Positions 1-7,754 of a DNA stretch of 35,311 nt are shown here, piece by piece. The stretch is from Cupriavidus yeoncheonensis (GTDB taxonomy: Bacteria; Pseudomonadota; Gammaproteobacteria; Burkholderiales; Burkholderiaceae). The notes under the pieces are model-generated. The model was given only the letters and a program-made list of their open reading frames with translations, ran no database searches and was not told the DNA's origin. Each line of letters starts with the position of its first letter. The stretch's first letter is position 1. The stretch is taken from the NCBI RefSeq assembly GCF_905397275.1, contig NZ_CAJPUY010000041.1, positions 1 to 35,311 of the forward strand. Direction: 5' to 3'. Made by a program: the position numbers and the translations under genes.

Positions 1-38
1 ACCACCCACTCCTTATACTCCGCCGGATAGCCTTTCAT
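1..38 (-). CDS. Transposase OrfA-like gene, 5' end only
   Basis: Only the first 12 codons are inside the window, starting at the ATG at 38 and reading off the left edge. The peptide begins MKGYPAEYKEWV and matches the start of the better-covered transposase at 35180 in all but one residue (Gly3 instead of Pro3). The family call therefore rests on that right-hand copy. Several third-codon positions differ between the two copies, so they are related elements and not a recent identical duplication. The gene faces out of the window. Confidence 0.6.
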   Translation of the reverse strand, partial: MKGYPAEYKEWV

Positions 39-171
39 CCTCCAACCGCTTCCGCCCTCCATTGTCCTTCATCGAAAGGCGGCGAGGCGACAACTATCCT
101 GACATGGAGGGCTTGGACAGAAAGTAACTCGCCGGCTACGCCGGCGAAACGGCAGCGCATGCCAAGCACGA
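1..171 (-). repeat. Left copy of the IS-end inverted repeat
   Basis: The reverse complement of 1-171 matches 35046-35217 at roughly 90 percent by eye. A core of about 55 bp (near 62-116) is identical. The repeat includes the transposase start, its upstream region and a GC-rich palindrome (GCCGGC-TAC-GCCGGC, 131-145) at its inner end. Because the two copies are inverted, the whole interval between them has the geometry of a composite element, although movement is not shown. Confidence 0.85.
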
Positions 172-435
172 CACACCAACCAACACCAAAGCCCCCCGCC
201 GGCCATGCCGGCGAAACAGCAGCGTCTGTCAAGAACGACACAACAGCGGCGCATGCCACGAACGCCGAGCCAGCCATCCCCCCCAATCCCCCCAACCCAA
301 ATTATTCACTCCCAGCGCATTCTGACTTTCCACTCCGCTCCATTGTCTTTTCAGCCGACAACAGTAACCTGCTCCCATCCCCCCATCCACGCCGCGCAAC
401 GAACCGCGAGCGGCGCAACGAGCAGGCAAGGCCCC
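172..435. other. Gene-free spacer before the EamA transporter
   Basis: Apart from the partial palindromic repeat at 197-242, I see only C-rich tracts (about 277-296) and an AT-richer stretch near 300-330 that could hold the transporter promoter. No convincing gene, terminator or operator is visible. Confidence 0.5.
197..242 (+). repeat. Partial third copy of the palindromic IS-end module
   Basis: This stretch repeats the inner end of the left IS repeat in direct orientation: GCCGGC-CAT-GCCGGC followed by GAAACAGCAGCG and a CAAG.ACGACA tail. Its tail (GCGTCTGTCAAGAACGACA) is closer to the right-hand IS end than to the left one. It lacks the transposase-proximal core, so it is only a fragment. 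Confidence 0.65.
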
Positions 436-1323
436 ATGAAGGACAACCAGACGCCGCAAGGCATTGCGCTGATGATCGCGGCGGTAGCCTGCTTTGCCGC
501 GCTCGATACGCTGACCAAGAGCGTGGGCGGCGCGGTCCCGGTGATCATGGCGCTCTGGGTCCGCTACCTCGCGCAGACGGCGCTGACCGGCGCGGTCCTG
601 CTGCCGGCGCGCGGCCGGTACTTGCTGCATACGCGCCGGCCTGTGCTGCAATGCGCGCGGGCGGCGCTGATGCTGGTGTCGAGCCTGTGCGCATTCTTCA
701 GCCTGCGGGTCCTGCCGGTGGGGGATTTCACGGCGGTGGCGATGCTGACGCCGCTGGCCATCACGCTGGCAGCGGCCGCGCTGATGGGCGAGCGGGTCTC
801 GCCGGTGCGGTGGCTGTTCCTGTTGCTGGGGTTTGCCGGCGCCTTGATGGTGATACGGCCCGGTCCCGATTTCGAGCCGGCCATGCTGCTGCCGCTGGGC
901 GTGGTGCTGTCCAACGCCGGTTACCAGTTGCTGACCGGCATGCTGACGCGTGCCGACGGCGTGGGCACCACGCACTTCTACACGGGTTGTGTTGCCACGC
1001 TGCTGCTCACGGCGGCGTTGCCCTTCTCATGGGTCTGGCACGTCAGCGCGATGCACTGGGCCATGCTCGCCGGCATGGCACTGGCCGGCTGTGCCGGCCA
1101 TCTGTGCCTGGTGCTCGCCTATGCCCGCACGCCGGTGGGCATTCTGACGCCGTATCTCTATCTGCAGATCGCCTTCGCCATGCTCGGCGGCTGGATGGTG
1201 TTCGGCGCCGTGCCGGATGCCTGGTCATTGCTCGGCGTCGCCTTCATTGCCGCCAGCGGCGTGGGCGGAACCGCCGCGGCGGCACGCGAACGGGGGGCGC
1301 CCGCGGCGAACGCGCCCGCCTGA
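436..1323 (+). CDS. EamA/DMT-family inner-membrane transporter
   Basis: The 295-residue product is almost entirely hydrophobic and divides into two EamA-like halves (about 5-140 and 150-280), giving about ten membrane segments as usual for drug/metabolite transporters. Hallmarks are the LDTLTKS segment after helix 1, an LTPLAITLAAAALMGE motif near the end of the first half, and the matching LTPYLYLQ motif in the second. The start at 436 was chosen because it begins directly before helix 1 and follows a GCAAGG ribosome site; upstream in-frame ATGs would add an unlikely proline-rich leader. Substrate is unknown. It converges on the BKACE gene with 33 bp between stops. Confidence 0.85.
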   Translation: MKDNQTPQGIALMIAAVACFAALDTLTKSVGGAVPVIMALWVRYLAQTALTGAVLLPARGRYLLHTRRPVLQCARAALMLVSSLCAFFSLRVLPVGDFTAVAMLTPLAITLAAAALMGERVSPVRWLFLLLGFAGALMVIRPGPDFEPAMLLPLGVVLSNAGYQLLTGMLTRADGVGTTHFYTGCVATLLLTAALPFSWVWHVSAMHWAMLAGMALAGCAGHLCLVLAYARTPVGILTPYLYLQIAFAMLGGWMVFGAVPDAWSLLGVAFIAASGVGGTAAAARERGAPAANAPA

Positions 1324-1356
1324 CGCCCGACCGTCCGCCGGCCGGGCAGGCCGAAG

Positions 1357-2193
1357 CTACGCGGCCAGGGGTTGCAGGCCGAGCTTGGACCTGGCCTGCG
1401 CGGGGGTCGCCACGGCACGGCCGTACTGCTCGCAGAGTTGCGCGACGCGCTGCACCAGCTGCGCGTTGCTGCTGGCCAGCGTGTCCTTGTCCCAGCGGAC
1501 GTTGTCTTCCAGGCCGGTCCGGCAATGGCCACCGAGTTCCAGCGTCCAGTGATTGACTTCCAGCTGGTGCCGTCCGATCCCGGCAGCCGTCCAGGTGGCG
1601 CCGGGCAGCACCTTTTGCAGTTGCTCGACTTCGAACGCCAGGACTTCGCGGCGCGCAGGCATCGCATTGCGGATGCCGAACACGAACTGCACGTGCGGCC
1701 GCGGCGACAGCAGCCCCTCCTTGACCAGGTCCGCCGTGCTGTACAGCATCGACAGGTCGAAGATCTCGATCTCCGGCTTGACCTGGAATTCGCGCATGCT
1801 GGCCGCCAGGGAGCGGATGAAGTCGGGCGGGTTCTCGTAGACGCTGGTCGGGAAATTGACGGACCCGGTCGCCAGCGACGCCATGTCCGGGCGCAAGTGC
1901 AGCATGGCACCGCGCTGGCTGGCTTCACGGCCACGCCCGCCCGTGGAGAACTGCACGATCATGCCCGGGCAATGCTTGCGGATGCCCTCCTGCAGGGCGG
2001 CGAAACTCTCGGGGTCGGAGCTGGAGTTCTCCTGCGCGTCACGGACGTGCAGGTGGACCAGCGAGGCGCCTGCCTCATAGCTGGCGTGGGTACTTTCGAT
2101 CTGTTCGGCTACCGTGACCGGCACGGCGGCATTGTCTTTCTTGCGGGGTACGGAACCGGTAATCGCAACCGAGATGATGCAAGGGTCCAGCAT
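1357..2193 (-). CDS. Beta-keto acid cleavage enzyme (BKACE, DUF849)
   Basis: The product has 278 residues, a normal length for this family. BKACE enzymes condense a beta-keto acid with acetyl-CoA and cleave it to acetoacetate and a new acyl-CoA, using zinc. The zinc-site residues are visible: His47 and His49 in HLHVRD and Glu229 in the C-terminal RTGLEDN motif, with Arg225 beside it. A good AGGAG ribosome site precedes the ATG. It lies 63 bp after quiC on the same strand, so it is probably co-transcribed with it. Because quiC feeds protocatechuate into the 3-oxoadipate pathway and no pcaIJ or pcaF is in the window, 3-oxoadipate is a candidate substrate (products succinyl-CoA and acetoacetate). 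That substrate is inference; the family covers many keto acids. Confidence 0.88.
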   Translation of the reverse strand: MLDPCIISVAITGSVPRKKDNAAVPVTVAEQIESTHASYEAGASLVHLHVRDAQENSSSDPESFAALQEGIRKHCPGMIVQFSTGGRGREASQRGAMLHLRPDMASLATGSVNFPTSVYENPPDFIRSLAASMREFQVKPEIEIFDLSMLYSTADLVKEGLLSPRPHVQFVFGIRNAMPARREVLAFEVEQLQKVLPGATWTAAGIGRHQLEVNHWTLELGGHCRTGLEDNVRWDKDTLASSNAQLVQRVAQLCEQYGRAVATPAQARSKLGLQPLAA

Positions 2194-2256
2194 TGGTGTC
2201 TCCTGTGGAAATGTGTGGGTAGTGGGAAAGAGGAGGGTACGAGGAGCAAAAGAGGA

Positions 2257-4131
2257 TCAGCCGTGGCGCAGCTGCGCCTGCGCCGCCATGCGCACGGACG
2301 CATTGGCCGCGCCATAGCCGAGGTAGCCATCGCGCTGCACGAGCTCGAAGAAGAAGCGCTCGTGGAACGGCTCGGTATAGGTGTGCAGGAATTCACCGTG
2401 GCCGTCGCGGTCGTAGAGCAGCCCGAGGCGCTGCAGGCGCGCCAGCTGCGCATCGTCCAGCGCCAGCCGTGCGGCCAGGTCGTCAAAGTAGTTGTCAGGC
2501 ACATGCAGCATGGCGGAATGGCCGCGGTCGATGCTTTCCAATGTGCGGGCAAGCTGTGCGGAGCGAAAGGCAATGTGGTGCACGCCCGAGCCCGCGTAAG
2601 CGGCGACGAACCGCCCCGTGCCGGTACGCCCGCTTTCCGAAACATTGAGCGGGATGCGCACGCGCTGGTCGGCGCTGACCATGGCGCGGCTCCTGACGAG
2701 GCCATAGGGGTCGGCAATCTCAAGGACGGCCTCGGCCTGCATGCCGAACACCGAGCGGTAGAACAGCACGAAGGTGTCGAGCCGGTGCGCGGGCAGGGCC
2801 TGGGCGATATGGTCGATGGCGCTCAGCCCGGCGCCGGCAACGTCTTCCTGCGGCAGCGGGCGCAGGTCGAAGTCGCTCTCGTAGATGCTGCGCCCGGCGT
2901 CGATGTCGTCGACCAGGTGGAACAGCATGCCGTCGGGCGAGCGCAGCGCGGGAATGACGCGCTCGTCGGGGCCGACCGGTTCGCGCCACTCCTTGCACAG
3001 CAGCGCGCGGGCACGCGCGGTGGCACGGCGGGCGTCGTCCACCTTGAGGCCGATCGCGCAGACGGACGGGCCGTGCAGCTGGAAGTGCTCGGCGGCCGCG
3101 CTGTCCTGCTCCGCGTTCAGGATCAGGTTGATGCCGCCCTGCCGGTACAGGTCGACCGCCTTGGAACGATGGCGCCCGGCATGCACGAACCCGAGCGAGG
3201 CCAGCCGCTGCGCCAGTTCGCGCCCGGCCACGTAGTCGACCGCGAACTCGATGAAATCCACGCCTTCGAAGACCGGCGGTGCCGGCAGCGCAAAGCCACC
3301 CGCCTCGGATTCGAGCCAGATCAGCGAACGCAACCCGTCCAGCGCGGTCTGGCGCGCGGGCGCGGCGCGAAACTCGTCATTGAAGATTTCCAGCGACAGC
3401 GGGCCGGCATAGCCGGCCTGCAGCACGTCGCGCGCGAAGTCGGCCACCGGCAGGTCGCCCTGGCCCGGGAAGTTGCGGTAGTGCCGGCTCCAGCCGAGCA
3501 CGTCCATCGACATGCGCGGCGCATCGGCCAGCTGGACAAAGAAGATCTTGTCGGCGGGTACGGCGTCCAGGCCCTGCAGCGTGTCGCCCAGCGCCAGCGT
3601 GTGGAAGCTGTCCAGCACCAGGCCCAGCGCGGGATGGTCCGCACGCTGCACGAGGTCCCACGCCTGGCTCCAGCGACGCGTGTGCCGGCCCCACGCCAGC
3701 GCCTCGTAGCCGACGCGCAGCCCGCGCCGCGCGGCGGCTTCGGCCATCTGGCGCAGGTCGGCGGCGGCGCGCGCGGGATCGTCGATGGCGATGTCCTGCA
3801 CATTGCTGCAGACCAGCACCGTGTCGGCGCCCAGCTGTTCCATCACGTCGAACTTGCGCTCGGCCCGCGCCATATTGCGTGCGAACAGTTCCGCCGGCAT
3901 GGCTTCGAAGTCGCGCAGCGGCTGGTAGAGCATGATGCGCAGCCCGAGGTCGGCCGCCATGCGGCGCACTTCGGCGGGCGAGCCGTCGAAGTTCAGCAGG
4001 TCGTTCTCGAAGATCTCCACGCCGTCGAACCCGGCGGCTGCCGCGGCTTCGAGTTTTTCGGGGAGGGTGCCGGAGAGCGAGACGGTGGCGATCGACTTCG
4101 GAAGCGGGCTGGGACGGGAAGTTGCGGACAT
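2257..4131 (-). CDS. quiC: 3-dehydroshikimate dehydratase with HPPD-like C-terminal domain
   Basis: The 624-residue protein converts 3-dehydroshikimate to protocatechuate. The N-terminal half (about 13-275) is an AP-endonuclease-2-like TIM barrel. Metal ligands are seen at Glu143, Asp174, Gln200 and Glu248, each nine residues beyond the positions I recall for Pseudomonas putida QuiC1. The C-terminal half (about 290-615) is a 4-hydroxyphenylpyruvate-dioxygenase-like VOC fold that keeps an iron triad, His441, His519 and Glu596. Total length fits the fused QuiC1 type. I chose the ATG at 4131, which directly precedes the SIATVSLSGTLPEKL start of the barrel; an ATG at 4209 would add 26 untypical residues. 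Its gene is divergent from the IclR regulator and is followed by BKACE. Confidence 0.93.
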   Translation of the reverse strand: MSATSRPSPLPKSIATVSLSGTLPEKLEAAAAAGFDGVEIFENDLLNFDGSPAEVRRMAADLGLRIMLYQPLRDFEAMPAELFARNMARAERKFDVMEQLGADTVLVCSNVQDIAIDDPARAAADLRQMAEAAARRGLRVGYEALAWGRHTRRWSQAWDLVQRADHPALGLVLDSFHTLALGDTLQGLDAVPADKIFFVQLADAPRMSMDVLGWSRHYRNFPGQGDLPVADFARDVLQAGYAGPLSLEIFNDEFRAAPARQTALDGLRSLIWLESEAGGFALPAPPVFEGVDFIEFAVDYVAGRELAQRLASLGFVHAGRHRSKAVDLYRQGGINLILNAEQDSAAAEHFQLHGPSVCAIGLKVDDARRATARARALLCKEWREPVGPDERVIPALRSPDGMLFHLVDDIDAGRSIYESDFDLRPLPQEDVAGAGLSAIDHIAQALPAHRLDTFVLFYRSVFGMQAEAVLEIADPYGLVRSRAMVSADQRVRIPLNVSESGRTGTGRFVAAYAGSGVHHIAFRSAQLARTLESIDRGHSAMLHVPDNYFDDLAARLALDDAQLARLQRLGLLYDRDGHGEFLHTYTEPFHERFFFELVQRDGYLGYGAANASVRMAAQAQLRHG

Positions 4132-4195
4132 GATGCGAGGGAGGTCGGGACCGGTATGCAGCAAGCGTAGAAGCCCCGGGCCCGGCGAACAATCA

Positions 4196-4227
4196 CGATT
4201 CGCGCGCAAACGAGCGATAATCGCGCC
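4196..4227. promoter_or_regulatory. Candidate IclR/PcaR-type operator, quiC-iclR intergenic
   Basis: The 132-bp divergent spacer contains CGATAATCGCGC (4215-4226) and, upstream, CGATT (4196-4200) in inverted orientation to AATCG. CGATAATCGC equals the core of the PcaR box of Pseudomonas putida as I remember it. A near-identical element occurs upstream of aroE (15443-15454, opposite strand). It also contains GATAAT, so it may simply be a -10 element. Confidence 0.45.
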
Positions 4228-4263
4228 ATCGCGCGCGCACGTCGTGCATTACTCGGGTTAACC

Positions 4264-5031
4264 ATGGAAAAGCAAGCGATGAACCGGCGTGACTGGATCG
4301 CCGGCCTGGAGAAGGGCCTGGCGATCCTGGAGGCCTTCGACAACGATCATCCGCGGCTCACGCCCACGCAAGCGGCGCAACTGACCGGCCTGACGCGCAC
4401 CGCGGCGCGGCGCTACCTGCTCACGCTGGAGCACCTGGGCTACACCACGAGCGACGGCACGCTGTTCAGCCTGACGCCGCGCGTGCTCAAGGTCGGCTGG
4501 TCCTACTTCGATTCCGCGCGGCTGCCGCGCCTGGTGCAGCCCTTCCTGCAGCAGATCACCGCCCAGCTGGGGGAAGCGGCCTACCTGAGCGTGCTCGACG
4601 GCTGGGAGCTGGTGTTCATTTCCCGCACCAGCACCAGCCGCGTGATGAGCACGGGCTTCGTACTCGGCGCGCGCGTGCCGGCGCCGCTGGCCTCGGCCGG
4701 CGTGATGATGCTGGCTGCGCAGCCCGAGGACACGGTGCGGGGTTGGCTGGACCAATGCGTGCTGACGCCCTACACGCCGTACACCATCCTCCGGCACGAC
4801 CGCTTGCTGCAGGAAATCCGCAAGGCCGGCGCGCAGGGCTATGCCGTGGTGGAGCAGCAGCTGCAGATCGGCGTGCGCGGCGTGGCGGTGCCGCTGCGCG
4901 ACCGGCACGGCAAGGTGATCGCGGCGCTGTCGGTCAATATGCAGATCGGCGAAGAGAGCGCGGAGGCGGCCTGTGCGCGCGTGCTGCAGGTGCTGCAGGA
5001 CACCGCGCTGTCGATCATGCGCACGTTGTAG
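4264..5031 (+). CDS. IclR-family regulator, PcaR/PcaU/PobR type
   Basis: The 255-residue protein has an N-terminal winged helix (about 16-75; recognition helix in LTGLTRTAARRYLLTLEHLGY) and a C-terminal IclR effector domain (about 85-250) with typical EAAYLSVLDG, RVPAPLASAG and GYAVVEQQL segments. This is the subgroup that senses protocatechuate, 4-hydroxybenzoate or 3-oxoadipate. It is divergent from quiC across a 132-bp spacer with a CGATAATCGC motif, which suggests it controls quiC-BKACE and itself. The ATG at 4279 (MNRRDW) is a real alternative start: GGAAAAG lies well placed before it, whereas 4264 has no clear ribosome site. The effector is not provable from sequence. Confidence 0.88.
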   Translation: MEKQAMNRRDWIAGLEKGLAILEAFDNDHPRLTPTQAAQLTGLTRTAARRYLLTLEHLGYTTSDGTLFSLTPRVLKVGWSYFDSARLPRLVQPFLQQITAQLGEAAYLSVLDGWELVFISRTSTSRVMSTGFVLGARVPAPLASAGVMMLAAQPEDTVRGWLDQCVLTPYTPYTILRHDRLLQEIRKAGAQGYAVVEQQLQIGVRGVAVPLRDRHGKVIAALSVNMQIGEESAEAACARVLQVLQDTALSIMRTL

Positions 5032-5058
5032 TGTGCCGGTTGCGGCGCCGGCCGCCCC

Positions 5059-6018
5059 CTACGCGTGCAGCGAACTCGCCAGCGCGAACGGGCCCTGCGA
5101 CAGGCGGGCCTTCAGGAAGTCGATGCAGACGCGCATGCGCGCCGACGACGAGGCGCGCGCGCTGGTCACGGCCCAGACGTCCGCCGGCTGCTGCCAGGCC
5201 GGCAGCACCTGCACGAGCTCTCCCTCGCGGATGCTGTCGGCCACATCCCAGACCGACGCCATGATGATGCCGTAGCCCTCGTGCGCCCACTGGCGCGTGA
5301 CATCGCTGTGGTTCGAGGCCATCGGGCCGGTCACCTTCACCATTTCCATGCCGGCGGGGCCGTGCAGCCGCCACACGCCAAAGGCCTGGTCGCGCTCGCG
5401 GTGGAGCAGGCAGTCATGCTGCGCGAGCTCGGCCAGATGGCGCGGCGTGCCGCGTCGCGCGAGGTAGGCCGGCGCCGCGCACAGCACGCGGCTGCCGCTG
5501 GCAATGCGGCTGGCAATCAGGTGCGGCTCCTCGACTTCGCCGATGCGGATGTCGAGGTCGAAGTTTTCGCCGATCAGGTCCACGCGCCGGTCGAGCAGTT
5601 CCAGCCAGACCTCCAGCCCCGGATGCTGTTGCCGCAGCAGCGCCAGCACGGGCGCGACGAAGCGCCGCCCGAGCCGCAGGCTGGTGGCAATGCGCAGCAG
5701 CCCGCGCGGCTCGCTCTCCGCCTTGCCCGCGCCGCCCACGGCTTCAAGCATGCCGTCGACGTCTTCCAGGATCTTGCGGGCCCACGCAAACGCGTTCTCG
5801 CCTTCCGCCGTCACGCTGACGCGCCGCGTGGTGCGGTGGAACAGCCGCGTGCCCAGCATGGCCTCCAGCATGGCGATGCGCTTGCTCACATGCGCGGGTG
5901 AAATGCCGGTCTCATGGGCCGCGGCAATGAAGCTGGAGCGGCGCGCCACCGTGCAGAACAGGCGCAGATCCCGCAGGAAGGGATCATTGTTCGCTGTCAG
6001 CGCATTCTGAGTTTCCAT
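5059..6018 (-). CDS. LysR-family regulator divergent from aroQ
   Basis: The 319-residue protein has a LysR winged helix (about 15-75, with SSFIAAAHETGISPAHVSKR and the TRLFHRTTRR wing) and a substrate-binding domain from about 105, including DLDIRIGEVEEPHLIASRI. It resembles the large group of short-range activators with RxLFHRTTR motifs. The gene is divergent from aroQ with 87 bp between the starts, so control of aroQ is likely. A 13-bp palindrome (6047-6059) lies in that spacer. Its stop is 27 bp from the convergent IclR stop. Effector unknown; an intermediate of quinate or shikimate breakdown would fit the context. Confidence 0.88.
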   Translation of the reverse strand: METQNALTANNDPFLRDLRLFCTVARRSSFIAAAHETGISPAHVSKRIAMLEAMLGTRLFHRTTRRVSVTAEGENAFAWARKILEDVDGMLEAVGGAGKAESEPRGLLRIATSLRLGRRFVAPVLALLRQQHPGLEVWLELLDRRVDLIGENFDLDIRIGEVEEPHLIASRIASGSRVLCAAPAYLARRGTPRHLAELAQHDCLLHRERDQAFGVWRLHGPAGMEMVKVTGPMASNHSDVTRQWAHEGYGIIMASVWDVADSIREGELVQVLPAWQQPADVWAVTSARASSSARMRVCIDFLKARLSQGPFALASSLHA

Positions 6019-6046
6019 ATTGCCGGATTGTTACGCGGAGGCTTAA

Positions 6047-6059
6047 CGATAGGCTATCG
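6047..6059. promoter_or_regulatory. Candidate LysR operator between lysR and aroQ
   Basis: CGATAG-G-CTATCG is a perfect 6-bp-arm palindrome, 28 bp from the LysR start and 46 bp from the aroQ start. The position suits the activation or autoregulatory site of the divergent LysR protein. It is somewhat shorter than the usual T-N11-A box, so the assignment is tentative. Confidence 0.45.
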
Positions 6060-6105
6060 GTGACGGCCGCGCCAGAGGTGCGGCCTTGCTATTCCAGGAG
6101 ACGCA

Positions 6106-6564
6106 ATGAAGACAGTACTGGTGCTCAACGGCCCCAACCTCAACCTGCTGGGCACGCGCGAGCCGGCGGTGTACGGCAGCGAAACGCTGGCCGACGTGGA
6201 GCGGATCTGCGAAGAAGCCGCCCAGTCCCACGGCCTGCGCGCCGAGTGCCGGCAGACCAGCTACGAAGGACAGCTGATCGACTGGATCCACGAGGCAGGC
6301 CAGGCCTGCGCGCGCGGCGAGATGGCCGGCGTGGTGCTTAACGCGGGGGCGCTGACGCATACCTCGATTGCGCTGCACGATGCCATCAAGGGGGCCGCGG
6401 TGCCGGTGATCGAGTATCACATCTCGAATGTGCATGCGCGCGAAGCGTTCCGGCATCAGTCGTGGATTTCGCCGGTGGCGAAGGCAGTGATGGCGGGGCT
6501 GGGAGTCAGAGGGTATGGGGTGGCGGTTGCGGCGCTGGCTTTGCTGGCCGGGGCCGATGGGTGA
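6106..6564 (+). CDS. aroQ: Type II 3-dehydroquinate dehydratase
   Basis: The 152-residue protein catalyses 3-dehydroquinate to 3-dehydroshikimate. Family signatures are the N-terminal LNGPNLNLLGTREP with the catalytic-loop Tyr in AVYG, the NAGALTHTS motif, and EYHISNVHAREAFRHQS with the catalytic His and the substrate-binding Arg. Compared with the common form, QSN is QTS, NPGA is NAGA, and EVH is EYH. Together with its place among catabolic genes, this suggests a degradative paralogue that works with QuiC and is distinct from the biosynthetic AroQ expected elsewhere. An AGGAG ribosome site precedes the start. No quinate dehydrogenase gene is in the window. Confidence 0.93.
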   Translation: MKTVLVLNGPNLNLLGTREPAVYGSETLADVERICEEAAQSHGLRAECRQTSYEGQLIDWIHEAGQACARGEMAGVVLNAGALTHTSIALHDAIKGAAVPVIEYHISNVHAREAFRHQSWISPVAKAVMAGLGVRGYGVAVAALALLAGADG

Positions 6565-6659
6565 TAGCAGGGCCCTCCGGGAGGCTGGCAGCGGACGGCT
6601 TCGATCGGTGCGCCTGCGTTGCCTGCCGGGGCTCGCGAAGGCTTCGTAGTTTCCCTAGC

Positions 6660-6697
6660 TGCCCCAGAATGTCAAACCGATGCCACGGATTGTCAAG
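6660..6697 (+). promoter_or_regulatory. AraC-type tandem operator A, upstream of the first SDR gene
   Basis: Two direct repeats with a 21-bp period, TGCCCCAGAATGTCAAA (6660) and TGCCACGGATTGTCAAG (6681), agree at 13 of 17 positions. A possible -10, TACTTT, lies at 6719-6724, 22 bp past the second repeat. The same arrangement occurs at 8788-8825 and, on the minus strand, at 11801-11764. Two half-sites two helical turns apart is the usual pattern for AraC-family activators, and an AraC gene lies nearby (7755-8771). Confidence 0.72.
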
Positions 6698-6786
6698 ACC
6701 TTCCACATTGTCGCCGGGTACTTTCTGCATTCGGACTGCAGCCATGCATACCCTGATGCCGGCCCTGGTCCGCAAGGAGACGATCA

Positions 6787-7599
6787 ATGGAATTGAAGGA
6801 CAAGGTAGCCATCATTACGGGTGCGGGGCAGGGTGGTGGCGAGGGCATCGCGCGCGTGCTGGCACGCGAGGGCGCCAAGATCGCCGTGGTGGACCTGAAT
6901 CTCGATGCCGCCCGGCGCGTGGCATCCAGCATCGACCCCGACGGCAAGCGTGCCGTCGCCATCCGCGCCGATGTCAGCAAGAAGGCCGACACGGAAGCCA
7001 TGGCTGCCCAGACGCTGGAGGCATTCGGCCGGATCGATATCCTGGTCAACAACGCCGGCGTGGGCGGGGCGTCCGCGCTGGTGTGCGACGTGACCGAGGA
7101 GAACTGGGACCGCGTGATGGGGGTGAACGCCAAAGGCATCCTCTTCTGCTGCCAGGCGGTCATCCCGGCGATGCAGGCGCAGGGCAAGGGGAAGATCGTC
7201 AATATCGACTCGATCGCCGGCATACGCATGGCGTATTTCAGCAGCGTGGACTACACGGCGTCAAAGCATGCGGTCACCGGGCTGACGCAGCATCTTGCGT
7301 GGGAACTGGCGGACCAGCGCATCAACGTGAATGCGGTATGTCCGGGCGGCATCCTGACGCCCGCGATCGAGGCTTACGCGTCCAGGGAGAAGCGTGACGC
7401 GCTGATCAGGCGGACGGTGCCGCTGGGCCGGTTCTGCAACCCCTCGGAGATCGGCGAGGCAGTATCTTTCCTCGCGAGCGAGCGGGCGGACATGATCACG
7501 GGCCAGATGCTGGCAGTCGATGGCGGCACGCTCACCGGATACGGCGAAGACCTGCGCGCGGTGCTGCGCCAGCGGCTTCAGGAAGAACCGCAGCAGTGA
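6787..7599 (+). CDS. Short-chain dehydrogenase/reductase (FabG-like)
   Basis: The 270-residue classical SDR binds NAD(P) through TGAGQGGGEG (11-20, a variant of TGxxxGxG) and has the NNAG motif (88-91) and catalytic Asn114, Ser142, Tyr156 and Lys160. Asp36 at the end of the second beta strand (AVVDLN) favours NAD over NADP. The C-terminus ends in the usual GQMLAVDGG followed by a 20-residue tail. An AAGGAG ribosome site precedes the ATG. The substrate is an unknown alcohol or ketone. Operator A upstream ties it to the AraC module at 7755-11589. It converges on the AraC gene. Confidence 0.88.
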   Translation: MELKDKVAIITGAGQGGGEGIARVLAREGAKIAVVDLNLDAARRVASSIDPDGKRAVAIRADVSKKADTEAMAAQTLEAFGRIDILVNNAGVGGASALVCDVTEENWDRVMGVNAKGILFCCQAVIPAMQAQGKGKIVNIDSIAGIRMAYFSSVDYTASKHAVTGLTQHLAWELADQRINVNAVCPGGILTPAIEAYASREKRDALIRRTVPLGRFCNPSEIGEAVSFLASERADMITGQMLAVDGGTLTGYGEDLRAVLRQRLQEEPQQ

Positions 7600-7754
7600 T
7601 CCGCCCGCCCGTGCAGCCCCGGATGATCAGGGGGCAGCACGGGTTCCTCCGATTTCCTGCATTCCATCCGGCCGCTCGTGACATGAGCGCAAGCCGCGCG
7701 ATCACACGGTTCCGTGTTCCCGCGCGCGCCTTATGACGCGCCGTATGACGCGCA

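Noticed and set aside
1372..4170. A very long open frame on the plus strand opposite the BKACE and quiC genes
   Set aside because: It spans two well-supported minus-strand genes and the gap between them and shows no protein family. Long antisense frames are common in GC-rich coding DNA.
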